Source of the DNA: an uncultured Bacteroidales bacterium
Lineage (GTDB): Bacteria > Bacteroidota > Bacteroidia > Bacteroidales > Bacteroidaceae
NCBI GenBank assembly: GCA_902774275.1
Contig: CACYHN010000008.1
Location: 1 to 45,745 of the forward strand
Direction: 5' to 3'
Length of the DNA: 45,745 nt
Shown here: positions 33,492-41,269 of the stretch, one piece after another
Layout of the letters: each line of letters begins with the position of its first letter
Position numbering within the stretch: the stretch's first letter is position 1
Program-made: the position numbers and the translations under genes
Notes under the pieces: generated by a model
The model's database searches: none
Told to the model about the DNA's origin: nothing
Seen by the model: only the letters and a program-made list of their open reading frames with translations

Positions 33492-34246
33492 TACTCTGGT
33501 ATTCCGGATGCGGCAACAGCTGTTTTGTAGCCAATCAATTATCAGAAAAGCTGGGTGACAGCAACATGGTATTCATCCCTGAAGCAGCCCGCCAGGGTGC
33601 ACCTCTTGAGTTCGGTTCCGATGAGATTCTGGGTATCGTGTTCCCGGTATATTCATGGTCAGTACCCAAACTCGTATCAGAGTTTTTGCGCAAGGCAATT
33701 ATAAAAGGTAAACCCAAGTACGTATTCGCAGCCTGCACCTGCGGTGACGAGACAGGTCTCACAATCAAACACCTTAAAAAGGATCTCCGCAAGCAAGGCC
33801 TAACGTTAGATGCCTTCTTCTCATTCCAGATGCCCGAGACTTACATCAACCTGCCCGGTTTCAAGCTTGACACACCAGAGAATGCAGAGCGCAAGATTGA
33901 GAGTACAAAAACGCAGTTGGAAGATACCGTCAAACTCATACAGCAGCGTGCCTGCGGCAATTACGATAAACTCAAGGGCAGATCGTCATTCCTTAAATCA
34001 AACATCCTCAAACCCCTCTTCTACGGCCTGCTCATAACCGACCGCAAGTTCACGGTATCGGATGCCTGCATAGGATGTGGAATCTGCGCCAAGACCTGCC
34101 CCCTCCAAAACATCACGATGCAAAATAACCGCCCCCACTGGAACGGTCATTGCACCAATTGCATGAGCTGCTATCACCGCTGCCCCAAGAACGCCATCAA
34201 CTTTGGCAAAGCATCCATCGGCAAAGGCCAGTACTACTTCAAATAA
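33488..34246 (+). CDS. EFR1-type protein: flavodoxin-like domain plus two [4Fe-4S] ferredoxin motifs
   Basis: The ATG overlaps the preceding stop by 4 nt (ATGA), indicating translational coupling. The 252-residue protein has a flavodoxin-like N-terminal part (about 1-150: LWYSGCGNSCFVANQL as FMN-phosphate loop, GIVFPVYSWSVP, AACTCGDE). At the C-terminus are two bacterial ferredoxin motifs, CIGCGICAKTCP near 197 and CTNCMSCYHRCP near 222. EFR1 family proteins are presumed electron-transfer flavo-iron-sulphur proteins of unknown partner. QueH needs reduced iron-sulphur equivalents, so serving the upstream fusion is possible, but this is inference from gene order. Confidence 0.88.
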   Translation: MILWYSGCGNSCFVANQLSEKLGDSNMVFIPEAARQGAPLEFGSDEILGIVFPVYSWSVPKLVSEFLRKAIIKGKPKYVFAACTCGDETGLTIKHLKKDLRKQGLTLDAFFSFQMPETYINLPGFKLDTPENAERKIESTKTQLEDTVKLIQQRACGNYDKLKGRSSFLKSNILKPLFYGLLITDRKFTVSDACIGCGICAKTCPLQNITMQNNRPHWNGHCTNCMSCYHRCPKNAINFGKASIGKGQYYFK

Positions 34247-34250
34247 CTCA

Positions 34251-34537
34251 AAGGGGCACAAAGGGGACGGTTCTTTTTGTGCCCCTTCTGATAATAATCC
34301 AAGGTGCACAGAACTTTTGGGGTATCGGTATCAGAAACCATGGCCGCCCGTGGGCTTGTGAACGGGAGGGGCCCGTGCCTAAGAAAATGCTCTGGAAGGT
34401 AGGAGTTTACTCATGCCTTTCAGAGCGTTTTATTAGGGATGGGAGGGATAGCGCGAAGCGCGTAGTTTCAGATACTGATACCCAAAAAGTTCTCATAAAA
34501 AGAGGGGCACAAAAAGAACCGTCCCCTTTGTGCCCCT
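34251..34537. repeat. Composite palindromic (BIME/REP-like) element between convergent genes
   Basis: A perfect 35-nt inverted repeat (34252-34286 and 34503-34537) flanks 216 nt. Each arm is itself a hairpin (AGGGGCACAAA pairing with TTTGTGCCCCT) with a core related to GGGGACGGTTC. Inside lies a second inverted pair (34310-34338 and 34465-34493, 29-nt arms with 3 mismatches). The centre holds further stems such as GCTCTG...CAGAGC (34389-34425) and GCGCGAAGCGC. The arms lie 5 and 10 nt after the stops of the EFR1 gene and the GH3 gene, so each may also end transcription. No coding sequence is supported inside. The whole 301-nt gap is filled by this element. Confidence 0.88.
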
Positions 34538-34547
34538 CCAATTGGAA

Positions 34548-37196
34548 TCAGAGTACCTCGAAGTCGAGTGACTGCAGGTCCTTGTCAGCTGATGATGAGC
34601 CGTAGAGCAGCTTGTACTTGCCACTGAAGGTTGAAACCTCATCAATCTTCTCATCATAGTACTGGAATGAGTTGCCGGTAAGAGTGATAACGGCATTGCC
34701 GGTCTCACCTGCCTTAAGAGTCAGGCGCTGGAATCCCTGCAGACCCTTTATAGGAGCAGCAGGATTGTCAAGACTCTTAACATATACCTGAACAATCTCA
34801 GTACCCTCACGCTTGCCTGTGTTGGTAACAGGAATGGTGATGGTAACGCTACCGTTCTTCTTCATTGAGCTCTTTGACAGAGTAGCCTGACCATATTCAT
34901 AAGTGGTGTAGCTCAGACCATATCCAAACGGATAGAGAGGCTCACCGCGGAAGTAACGGTATGTGCGGTTCTCCATTGAGTAGTCAGTGAACTCAGGAAG
35001 CTGGTCAGTTGACTTGTAGAATGTGACAGGCAGCTTGGCGCTGGGGTTGCAGTCACCGTTAAGGATCTCTGCAAGAGCCTGGGCACCGCCCTGACCGGGA
35101 TACCAAGCCTGGATAAGAGCATCAAACTGATCCTCAAGGCTGCCGAATCCCATGCATGAACCTGCGCAGTCAACAAAGATGACCGGCTTGCCGGTAGCGT
35201 GCATAGCACGGATAAGACGCTGCTGAACTGCAGGAATCTCAATATCGGGCTTATCACCGCCCTCACCCTCCATAGAAGGAGTGATACCACCTATTATAAT
35301 GATAGCGTCAACATTCTGATCAACCAGCTTCTGGCCAAGATCCTCAAACTCAGCAATCTTCTGTACGCAGAACTGAGCGTTCAGACGTGCAAACTGACCT
35401 GTAGCGTGAGTATATTCAATCTTGATGTCATAACTCTGACCCTTGGTAACCTTGAATGACTTCATCTGCTGCATTCCGCCACGGCCACCAAAGCCGCCGA
35501 ATCCACCTAATCCGCCAAAACCGCCACGGCCACCCTGACCGCCCTTAGCCTCCTCAACAAGACGTCCGTTTACATAGAGCTTGAAACCATTGTCTGAGCT
35601 GATGTTATAGCTCATATCACCGGTGAACGGAGCAACCAGCTTACCGGTAAGACGGGCCGATATGTTATCGGTCTGATCCAGGCCCTCAACAAAGTTATAA
35701 GCGCCAAAGTTGCTGAAGTTAACCTCAGTGTAGTTACCGGTTACGGCAGGAGCGCCCTTGAACTCAGTGTTCTTGAAGAACTCACCCTTCAAGCCCTTGC
35801 CACCATTGATATCCTGTGTGTAATATGTGGTGTAGTACTCGTTACGAATCTCGCATGCGCGGTCATAAACAATCTCGGTGTTGGGGAAGAACTTCTTGAT
35901 ACCATCCAGAAGAGAACGTGTATGCTCCTCTGTGGGGCTGCCACCGTACTCGCCGTTCATCATGCTCTTGTCATCGGCGTTAGGACCAACGACAGCCAGC
36001 TTCTTGATATTCTTGTTGAGCGGGAGAACGCCGTTGTTCTTGAGCAGAACCATTGACTGGCGTGCAGCCTCAACTGCAAGCTCGTCATTCTTCTCACTGC
36101 TGATAACGTCCTCACCAAAGTTAGCCCAAGGCAGCATCTCAGCGGGATCAAACATACCCAGCTCAAAGCGCCCCTTAAGCACGCGGCGCAGAGCTACGTC
36201 TATATCAGCCTCATTGATCTTACCGTCCTCAAGACCCTTGGTCAGTGACATGAATGCCTTACCGCACTCCAGGTCAGTACCTGACAGGACAGCATCAACA
36301 GATGCGGTCTCTGCATCGGGATGAGTACCGTGCTGGTTCTTGTTATAGAAGTTGTTGATGGCATCGCAGTCAGTCAGAACTATTGCCTTGTAACCCCATT
36401 TCTCACGCAGGATGTTAGTGAGCAGACGGTCACTTGCGCAGCAGGGCTCGCCCTCATAACGGTTGTACGCGCACATAACCTCCTGAACATTACCCTCCTG
36501 AACCAGAGCCTTGAAAGCAGGCAGGTAGGTCTCCCAGAGATCACGCATAGAAACCACTGCATCATAGCGGTGACGCTGGCTCTCAGGGCCGCTGTGCACT
36601 GCGTAGTGCTTGGCGCAGGCGTGAGTCTTGTAGTATTTCTTGTCATTACCCTGCATACCCTTTACGTTGGCAACACCCAGAACGCTCATATGGTAAGGAT
36701 CCTCACCGTAAGCCTCCTGACCACGTCCCCAACGGGGATCACGGAAAATGTTTACATTGGGGCACCAGAATGTCAGCTCAGGGTTACCGGGAACGTAGTT
36801 GGCACCCATCTGAACATTGAAGATATCATGATTTGAACGGTTCCAGTTGGCGCGAGCCTCATCAGATACTGCACTGAACACATCATAAACAAGCTGCTCA
36901 TTGAATGAAGCACCCATACCTATAGGCTGCGGGAATACGGTGTAACCACCCTGACGAACACCATGGCAAGCCTCTGACCACCAGTTGTATGACGGAATGC
37001 CCAGACGATCTACGGATACTGACTTGTTCATGATAAGTCCAACCTTCTCCTCTGGAGTGAGCAATGACATAAGGTTATCTACACGCTTGTCAACTTTAAG
37101 TTTGGGGTTCTGGAAAGGATATTCATACTTTCCATTGCTGCATGATGCCAGAAGGGCAACTGCAGCTACAGCAATGATGCCGGATAATTTCTTCAT
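34548..37196 (-). CDS. Glycoside hydrolase family 3 lipoprotein with inserted PA14 domain (beta-glucosidase/xylosidase type)
   Basis: This 882-residue protein has a lipoprotein signal (VAAVALLASC19). The GH3 N-terminal TIM barrel (about 45-360) has SEACHGV, PNVNIFRDPRWGRGQE, AKHYAVHSGPE and the nucleophile D276 in VLTDCDA. The alpha/beta sandwich follows, interrupted by a PA14 domain (about 455-620) with the loop motif SSDNGFKLYVNGRLV. A fibronectin-III-like C-terminal domain (about 760-882) completes the usual plan. The enzyme would release terminal beta-glucose or beta-xylose from short oligosaccharides; with the GH43 and PL9 in the window, plant cell wall sugars are likely substrates. Within the PA14 domain residues about 551-572 form a Gly/Phe-rich loop, which is unusual. 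It is a single gene. Confidence 0.92.
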   Translation of the reverse strand: MKKLSGIIAVAAVALLASCSNGKYEYPFQNPKLKVDKRVDNLMSLLTPEEKVGLIMNKSVSVDRLGIPSYNWWSEACHGVRQGGYTVFPQPIGMGASFNEQLVYDVFSAVSDEARANWNRSNHDIFNVQMGANYVPGNPELTFWCPNVNIFRDPRWGRGQEAYGEDPYHMSVLGVANVKGMQGNDKKYYKTHACAKHYAVHSGPESQRHRYDAVVSMRDLWETYLPAFKALVQEGNVQEVMCAYNRYEGEPCCASDRLLTNILREKWGYKAIVLTDCDAINNFYNKNQHGTHPDAETASVDAVLSGTDLECGKAFMSLTKGLEDGKINEADIDVALRRVLKGRFELGMFDPAEMLPWANFGEDVISSEKNDELAVEAARQSMVLLKNNGVLPLNKNIKKLAVVGPNADDKSMMNGEYGGSPTEEHTRSLLDGIKKFFPNTEIVYDRACEIRNEYYTTYYTQDINGGKGLKGEFFKNTEFKGAPAVTGNYTEVNFSNFGAYNFVEGLDQTDNISARLTGKLVAPFTGDMSYNISSDNGFKLYVNGRLVEEAKGGQGGRGGFGGLGGFGGFGGRGGMQQMKSFKVTKGQSYDIKIEYTHATGQFARLNAQFCVQKIAEFEDLGQKLVDQNVDAIIIIGGITPSMEGEGGDKPDIEIPAVQQRLIRAMHATGKPVIFVDCAGSCMGFGSLEDQFDALIQAWYPGQGGAQALAEILNGDCNPSAKLPVTFYKSTDQLPEFTDYSMENRTYRYFRGEPLYPFGYGLSYTTYEYGQATLSKSSMKKNGSVTITIPVTNTGKREGTEIVQVYVKSLDNPAAPIKGLQGFQRLTLKAGETGNAVITLTGNSFQYYDEKIDEVSTFSGKYKLLYGSSSADKDLQSLDFEVL

Positions 37197-37308
37197 ATTG
37201 TATTGTTTAGTTATTGATTTGTATCCTTCTTACAAAACGAGCCGCAAGTTACTAAGAATCTGTTTAATTTTGTTCCATTAAGATGATTATTGACTATTTT
37301 TTTCTATG

Positions 37309-37364
37309 TTTTTACCGTTTTGAGGGAATAATGGAGGTCCATTTTGACTGATAAACGGTAAAAA
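37309..37364. repeat. Nested inverted repeat between the C10 protease and GH3 genes
   Basis: Outer arms TTTTTACCGTTT (37309-37320) and AAACGGTAAAAA (37353-37364) enclose an inner pair AATGGA/TCCATT (37330-37335/37338-37343). In the 228-nt minus-strand gap after the protease it may act as terminator, or as an operator upstream of the GH3 gene, whose ATG is about 115 nt away. No good TAnnTTTG box for GH3 was found. Confidence 0.5.
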
Positions 37365-37424
37365 AAGAGGGAAAAAGAGGCAGTAAGAAATTAACGGAAA
37401 CAAATTTAAACAGATTCTATATTT

Positions 37425-39230
37425 TCATTCAGCATTAATCGTAGCCGTAATGGTTCCTTCTGAGTCATCATAATACGTAACATCAGCCCTTATCTCAGTA
37501 GTACCAGCCCCAACAACCAGAGTGGGAGCATTATACTCCGTTCCGTTGACACTCCACTTTACTGTCTTGACAGGAACAAAGCCATAAGTAAGTTTCAACT
37601 TAATCTGCTGCCCTGCGCTGCATTCATCCGGCAGGATAATGACCGGATCAGGCGTAACGCCGCAACATATGCCGTCAGCATCAGGAAACAGCTCATGATT
37701 ATGGATGGCAGGAACCCATTCGGAGCCTTCCTTGAAATACAGTTTGAAATAATCAGTAAGTTCAGGAGTTACCGTAAGATTTGATGACAGCGTTTCAGCC
37801 ATGTAACCCAGGTCATTGGCAGCAGGCACTGTCAAACGTCCCGTCCACCCGTCCTGACGTATAGTACCCGATGAATCCATAAGACAGACTTTCAAATCTT
37901 TAGTTACCCTATGATCCAAATGGTTCAAGAACCAGCCCACCTTAAAACACAGCGTTGCACCCTTAACCATATCCTGCATATAAACCTCCTCTTCTGTAAT
38001 GGGTGTCAAACCAGGACAATCTCTGTTAGGATAATGCCACAATTGCGATTTCTCATTATGAACTACAACGCTCGTATCACGCGCTATCCCTATTACAGCC
38101 AGGTGGTTGCTGCCAAAACTGAGATTCCTATAGACTTTTGTGTTTACTCCAGACAAATCAAGTGTATAAAAGCCGTTGGCAGTGCCACCCCATCCCCAGT
38201 TGATATGGAGTTTACATCCATCCGTATCATATCCGTCACAGACCATGGCATGTCCACCAACTGAACCTGATGCACTGTAAATAACCACCCGGTTTGCATC
38301 AATCTCATTTTTCATTATTGAGAACCACTCGTCAACAGGATATGATGCACGGCAAATCTCCAGAATCTTGTCAGAATATGACATGTGTTCATTCATTGCA
38401 GTAGCAATCTTAAACATTTTGGCGCTGGACGCATCTAAGGTATAATCCATCTCAACCATCACGCCGCAATCGTACATAAGCTGTGCCACCTCCTGTTTCT
38501 GCTCAGATGTCCATCCACCCCGGGCGCCATCAGACAAAGGCATTACACTCCAGTTATATTCTCTGTCCTCAATAGAATATGATTTGACCCAATCTTTTCG
38601 TGTATCGGTAAAATAGCCACCAATCCTACCCTTTCCCTTCTCTGGCCAGTTATTGTGCCTCATTGCGATAGCCATCGCCGTAGCAACACATCCAGCAGCA
38701 GTGCAGGTTTCAACTCCATTTATTTTTACTTTAGGACACAAACTGTTATATGGAGCGGTCTGGTCCCAACAGGCCGTTTCAATCTCTTTTTTTGTGCTTT
38801 CCGGAGCATCACCTACGCCCCGCAAAGCACTCCAGGCTGCACTTACCTGGGCCGATGCCACCTCATCAGAATTACGCATCACGTTTATGGCCTGGGATAC
38901 ATCATCTATCCATGATGACAAGTTCTCCGGCATATCCGCATCGGGATCAAAACTGCCGCTTTCAGAATAAGCCAGCACCGGCGTTATGCGGTCATCGGAT
39001 GCAATGATAACCCAACCACCACCCGGATTATTGAATACGTAGTATTCTGGTTCCTGCACTCCGCCACGGCTTGCGGATCTCTGCATAGGCACATTATCGG
39101 GCGTGGGAGCGGAGCTCATACCCATAAACTTACCGGCATAACGGGCAGCATCCTCAGGCGTAACCACAGATGCCATTGCGCACTGTGAGAACGCCAGAAT
39201 CAATACAGCTATAATACCACGCCTTCTCAT
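37425..39230 (-). CDS. Secreted C10-family (streptopain/interpain-like) cysteine protease
   Basis: The start is ATG 39230 (MRRRGIIAVLILAFSQCAMA), overlapping the preceding stop by 4 nt; an in-frame ATG at 39257 lies inside the upstream gene and precedes the signal. The 601-residue protein has a propeptide (about 21-150: VVTPEDAARYAGKFM, EYYVFNNPGGGWVIIASDDR) typical of C10 zymogens. The catalytic domain has C181 (TAAGCVATAMAIAM), H327 (GGHAMVCDGY) and N344/W in HINWGWGG. The C-terminal 200 residues are beta-rich, perhaps Ig-like modules. C10 enzymes degrade host proteins (streptopain, Prevotella interpain A, Bacteroides fragilis Bfp). It is last in a three-gene operon. Confidence 0.93.
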   Translation of the reverse strand: MRRRGIIAVLILAFSQCAMASVVTPEDAARYAGKFMGMSSAPTPDNVPMQRSASRGGVQEPEYYVFNNPGGGWVIIASDDRITPVLAYSESGSFDPDADMPENLSSWIDDVSQAINVMRNSDEVASAQVSAAWSALRGVGDAPESTKKEIETACWDQTAPYNSLCPKVKINGVETCTAAGCVATAMAIAMRHNNWPEKGKGRIGGYFTDTRKDWVKSYSIEDREYNWSVMPLSDGARGGWTSEQKQEVAQLMYDCGVMVEMDYTLDASSAKMFKIATAMNEHMSYSDKILEICRASYPVDEWFSIMKNEIDANRVVIYSASGSVGGHAMVCDGYDTDGCKLHINWGWGGTANGFYTLDLSGVNTKVYRNLSFGSNHLAVIGIARDTSVVVHNEKSQLWHYPNRDCPGLTPITEEEVYMQDMVKGATLCFKVGWFLNHLDHRVTKDLKVCLMDSSGTIRQDGWTGRLTVPAANDLGYMAETLSSNLTVTPELTDYFKLYFKEGSEWVPAIHNHELFPDADGICCGVTPDPVIILPDECSAGQQIKLKLTYGFVPVKTVKWSVNGTEYNAPTLVVGAGTTEIRADVTYYDDSEGTITATINAE

Positions 39231-40444
39231 AATGCCAAAATAACGCCCACAGAGCATGACTTATCCATCAGCCATGCCTTTTTATTATCAATCTTAATGC
39301 ATTCCAACGACCTGGTAAAACCCTTCTGTCCTGTTTTTCCCATAGCGTTAAAAGCAACATCATAGCTTTGTTTCAACACTGGCACTGACGGGCAATCATA
39401 GATATAGAAGAAATGTACCTCCCCGCTGGCTGTGTGTGCCTGCTGGAATGAACGTCCTGTAACATACCTTCTCACAGAGAATTGCATATTGGCATCCTTC
39501 CCCGCAAAACCATAAATAACGGTGTCAGGTTGTGAAAAGTCATATAGGCCATATGCGTTCTTGCCGGCAAACACGCTCACTATGGATTCCTTGTATAATG
39601 GGAACACCGGTATGCCGTTTTCCGGCCAGTCTGTAATGTTAGCCCCCTCCATGGGAAGTATCTGCTTATTCTGCCCGTCATCCGTCAGCATATTCTCTCT
39701 AAGGATAATGCCCTCCTTACGTATAACTTTCCCTGCATTCTTAGGAAATGGAGCATCAAACGTAATGATTATCCTTTTTCCTGATTCCATCTCAATATTG
39801 AGTGTAGGCGTACTTTCCTGCGGCACATAAAGGAAACAGAATGCGTCTGAGCCATCAGGTGACTGCAAAGGTTTTATACTGTCGCTTGCACCCGTAGCCT
39901 CCAATAAACCTGTTTCAATGTCCATCATTCCCTCTCTCATCAAACCGGTCACACTTACGGATTTGATCGTTTCATCAGTTTTGTTTTCAAATGACACGGA
40001 CATGGCAGTCATGGCATGGGCAAGAGTCAGCCCCACCGCCACTTGTTTTGGACTGGCAGAAACCGTACCGGTCAGCACATTGGCAGCAAGGAACTTCTCT
40101 TCTGTACTCTGGTCAATAGGAATTTCTATAGGCTGCTCTCCTGAGTAAGAGGCATCATAAGGAGAATATACAAAGAAATGGGACGATGATGACTGGTCAA
40201 ATTTCCACTTCACCTCTCTGTCAAGCTGTCCCGTTCCATTTAAGGAAACCGTCATGGGAACATTACCGACATTTAACGGTTCCCCCACGAACAACCCCAG
40301 TTTAAGTCCCGGAGTAAGATCAGATTTTCCTGAAACTCCATAAACACGAACAGACATAGGCGCACCGTATTCTGGCCTGTATTCAGTACAACCGCCAAGC
40401 ATCAGCACCACACAGGTTGCCAAGAATGTCTGTTTCAGTTTCAT
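39227..40444 (-). CDS. Fimbrillin-like (Mfa_like_1) lipoprotein preceding the C10 protease
   Basis: This 405-residue protein has a lipoprotein signal (VVLMLGGC19). Residues about 80-190 match the fimbrillin-like pattern (HFFVYSPYDASYSG, FLAANVLTGTVSASPKQV, LTLAHAMTAMSVSFENKT), where the A-H-A-M segment corresponds to the conserved L-x-F-x-HALSK-like motif. The last 110 residues (FPLYKESIVSVFAGKNAYG ... YIYDCPSVPVLKQSYDVAF) I do not recognise. It is 5 nt downstream of the helical protein gene and overlaps the protease start by 4 nt. It could be a surface adhesin; an anchor or inhibitor for the protease cannot be excluded. Fimbrillin genes usually lie among other fimbrial genes, which are absent here. 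Confidence 0.72.
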   Translation of the reverse strand: MKLKQTFLATCVVLMLGGCTEYRPEYGAPMSVRVYGVSGKSDLTPGLKLGLFVGEPLNVGNVPMTVSLNGTGQLDREVKWKFDQSSSSHFFVYSPYDASYSGEQPIEIPIDQSTEEKFLAANVLTGTVSASPKQVAVGLTLAHAMTAMSVSFENKTDETIKSVSVTGLMREGMMDIETGLLEATGASDSIKPLQSPDGSDAFCFLYVPQESTPTLNIEMESGKRIIITFDAPFPKNAGKVIRKEGIILRENMLTDDGQNKQILPMEGANITDWPENGIPVFPLYKESIVSVFAGKNAYGLYDFSQPDTVIYGFAGKDANMQFSVRRYVTGRSFQQAHTASGEVHFFYIYDCPSVPVLKQSYDVAFNAMGKTGQKGFTRSLECIKIDNKKAWLMDKSCSVGVILAL

Positions 40445-40449
40445 TACAT

Positions 40450-41190
40450 TTATTCCAGTTTACCACCCATGGAGAGTACAATCTGCTGCATGGAAGCCTT
40501 GATCTCAATCCTGTCCTTGCCTTTGAACTCTTCTGAGTTATCTTCAGTCACGGTCTTCTCTTTTACAGACCAGTTCTTTGCCTCATCCTTATCCAGATCT
40601 TCAATCTGTCCACGATAATACTGAGTGGCTAGTTCCGGACTCTGGAATGTGTACATCCTCTTGGACTCAGTACAATTATCACCTTGGAATGTAGCAACCC
40701 ACTGCAATGTGAACTGTATATACTGCCATGAAAGAATTATCTCATTCCCCTTATCCTCAACGGTAGGAGTTCCTGCACCCATCATTGACATATATGAGCC
40801 CATCAAACCTGAATAATCTATCGCAGCCTGTGATGCCATGCCGGTAGCCTGACGTATGGAGTCATTGATGCGGTTTGCTTCCATAGCTGCAGCATTTGCT
40901 TCATTGGCTGATTGGATTATGCCGTCAGTATATGCCTTGGTGGCATTTGTTGCTGCCTGAGCTGCGGCCTCGGCAGCCTTGTCAGCTTCTTTTTCAACAG
41001 CTTTTTCAGCACCTCCAAGCACCTTCTCAGTGGCTTTTTCAGTAGTTTTCTCTACTGATTTCTCTACTGCTCTGCTCACGCCGCGCTCTGCAGCCTGGGC
41101 AGCTCTCTCTGTAAGTCTGTTCAGAAATTGAGCATTTGCTGATGTTGCGCTAAATGCTGCAATAAAGGACAAAAGAATAATCTTTCTCAT
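40450..41190 (-). CDS. Exported Ala/Lys/Glu-rich helical protein, first gene of the protease operon
   Basis: This 246-residue protein has a signal peptide (1-21, ending ANAQ). Residues about 25-115 are a long amphipathic helix or coiled coil rich in A, E and K with repeating motifs (RAVEKSVEKTTEKATEKV, AVEKEADKAAEAAAQAA). The C-terminal part (about 135-246) is a small beta-rich domain (IILSWQYIQFTLQWVATFQG, IEIKASMQQIVLSMGG). It has no known active site; similar helical segments occur in secreted Bacteroidales proteins of unknown function. It starts the operon with the fimbrillin-like lipoprotein and C10 protease; the promoter at 41225-41232 precedes it. Confidence 0.75.
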   Translation of the reverse strand: MRKIILLSFIAAFSATSANAQFLNRLTERAAQAAERGVSRAVEKSVEKTTEKATEKVLGGAEKAVEKEADKAAEAAAQAATNATKAYTDGIIQSANEANAAAMEANRINDSIRQATGMASQAAIDYSGLMGSYMSMMGAGTPTVEDKGNEIILSWQYIQFTLQWVATFQGDNCTESKRMYTFQSPELATQYYRGQIEDLDKDEAKNWSVKEKTVTEDNSEEFKGKDRIEIKASMQQIVLSMGGKLE

Positions 41191-41224
41191 AAAAAAGGCT
41201 ATTTAAACGTTATTTTGCTGGGCA

Positions 41225-41251
41225 CAAAAATACTTAAAATTCTATAAATAA
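41225..41251 (-). promoter_or_regulatory. Promoter of the C10 protease operon
   Basis: Minus-strand TATTTTTG (41225-41232) fits TAnnTTTG, with GTTG about 19 nt upstream as -33. The leader to ATG 41190 would be about 30 nt. This makes the operon separate from the upstream GH97 gene. Confidence 0.6.
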
Positions 41252-41269
41252 CAACGTTTACCTGATGTA

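Noticed and set aside
34251..34537. CRISPR array
   Set aside because: The repeats are inverted and nested, not direct with regular spacers, and no cas genes are present.
34150..34605. Plus-strand open frame across the palindromic element
   Set aside because: It starts inside the EFR1 gene in another frame and runs through inverted repeats into the GH3 gene antisense. The composition is not protein-like.
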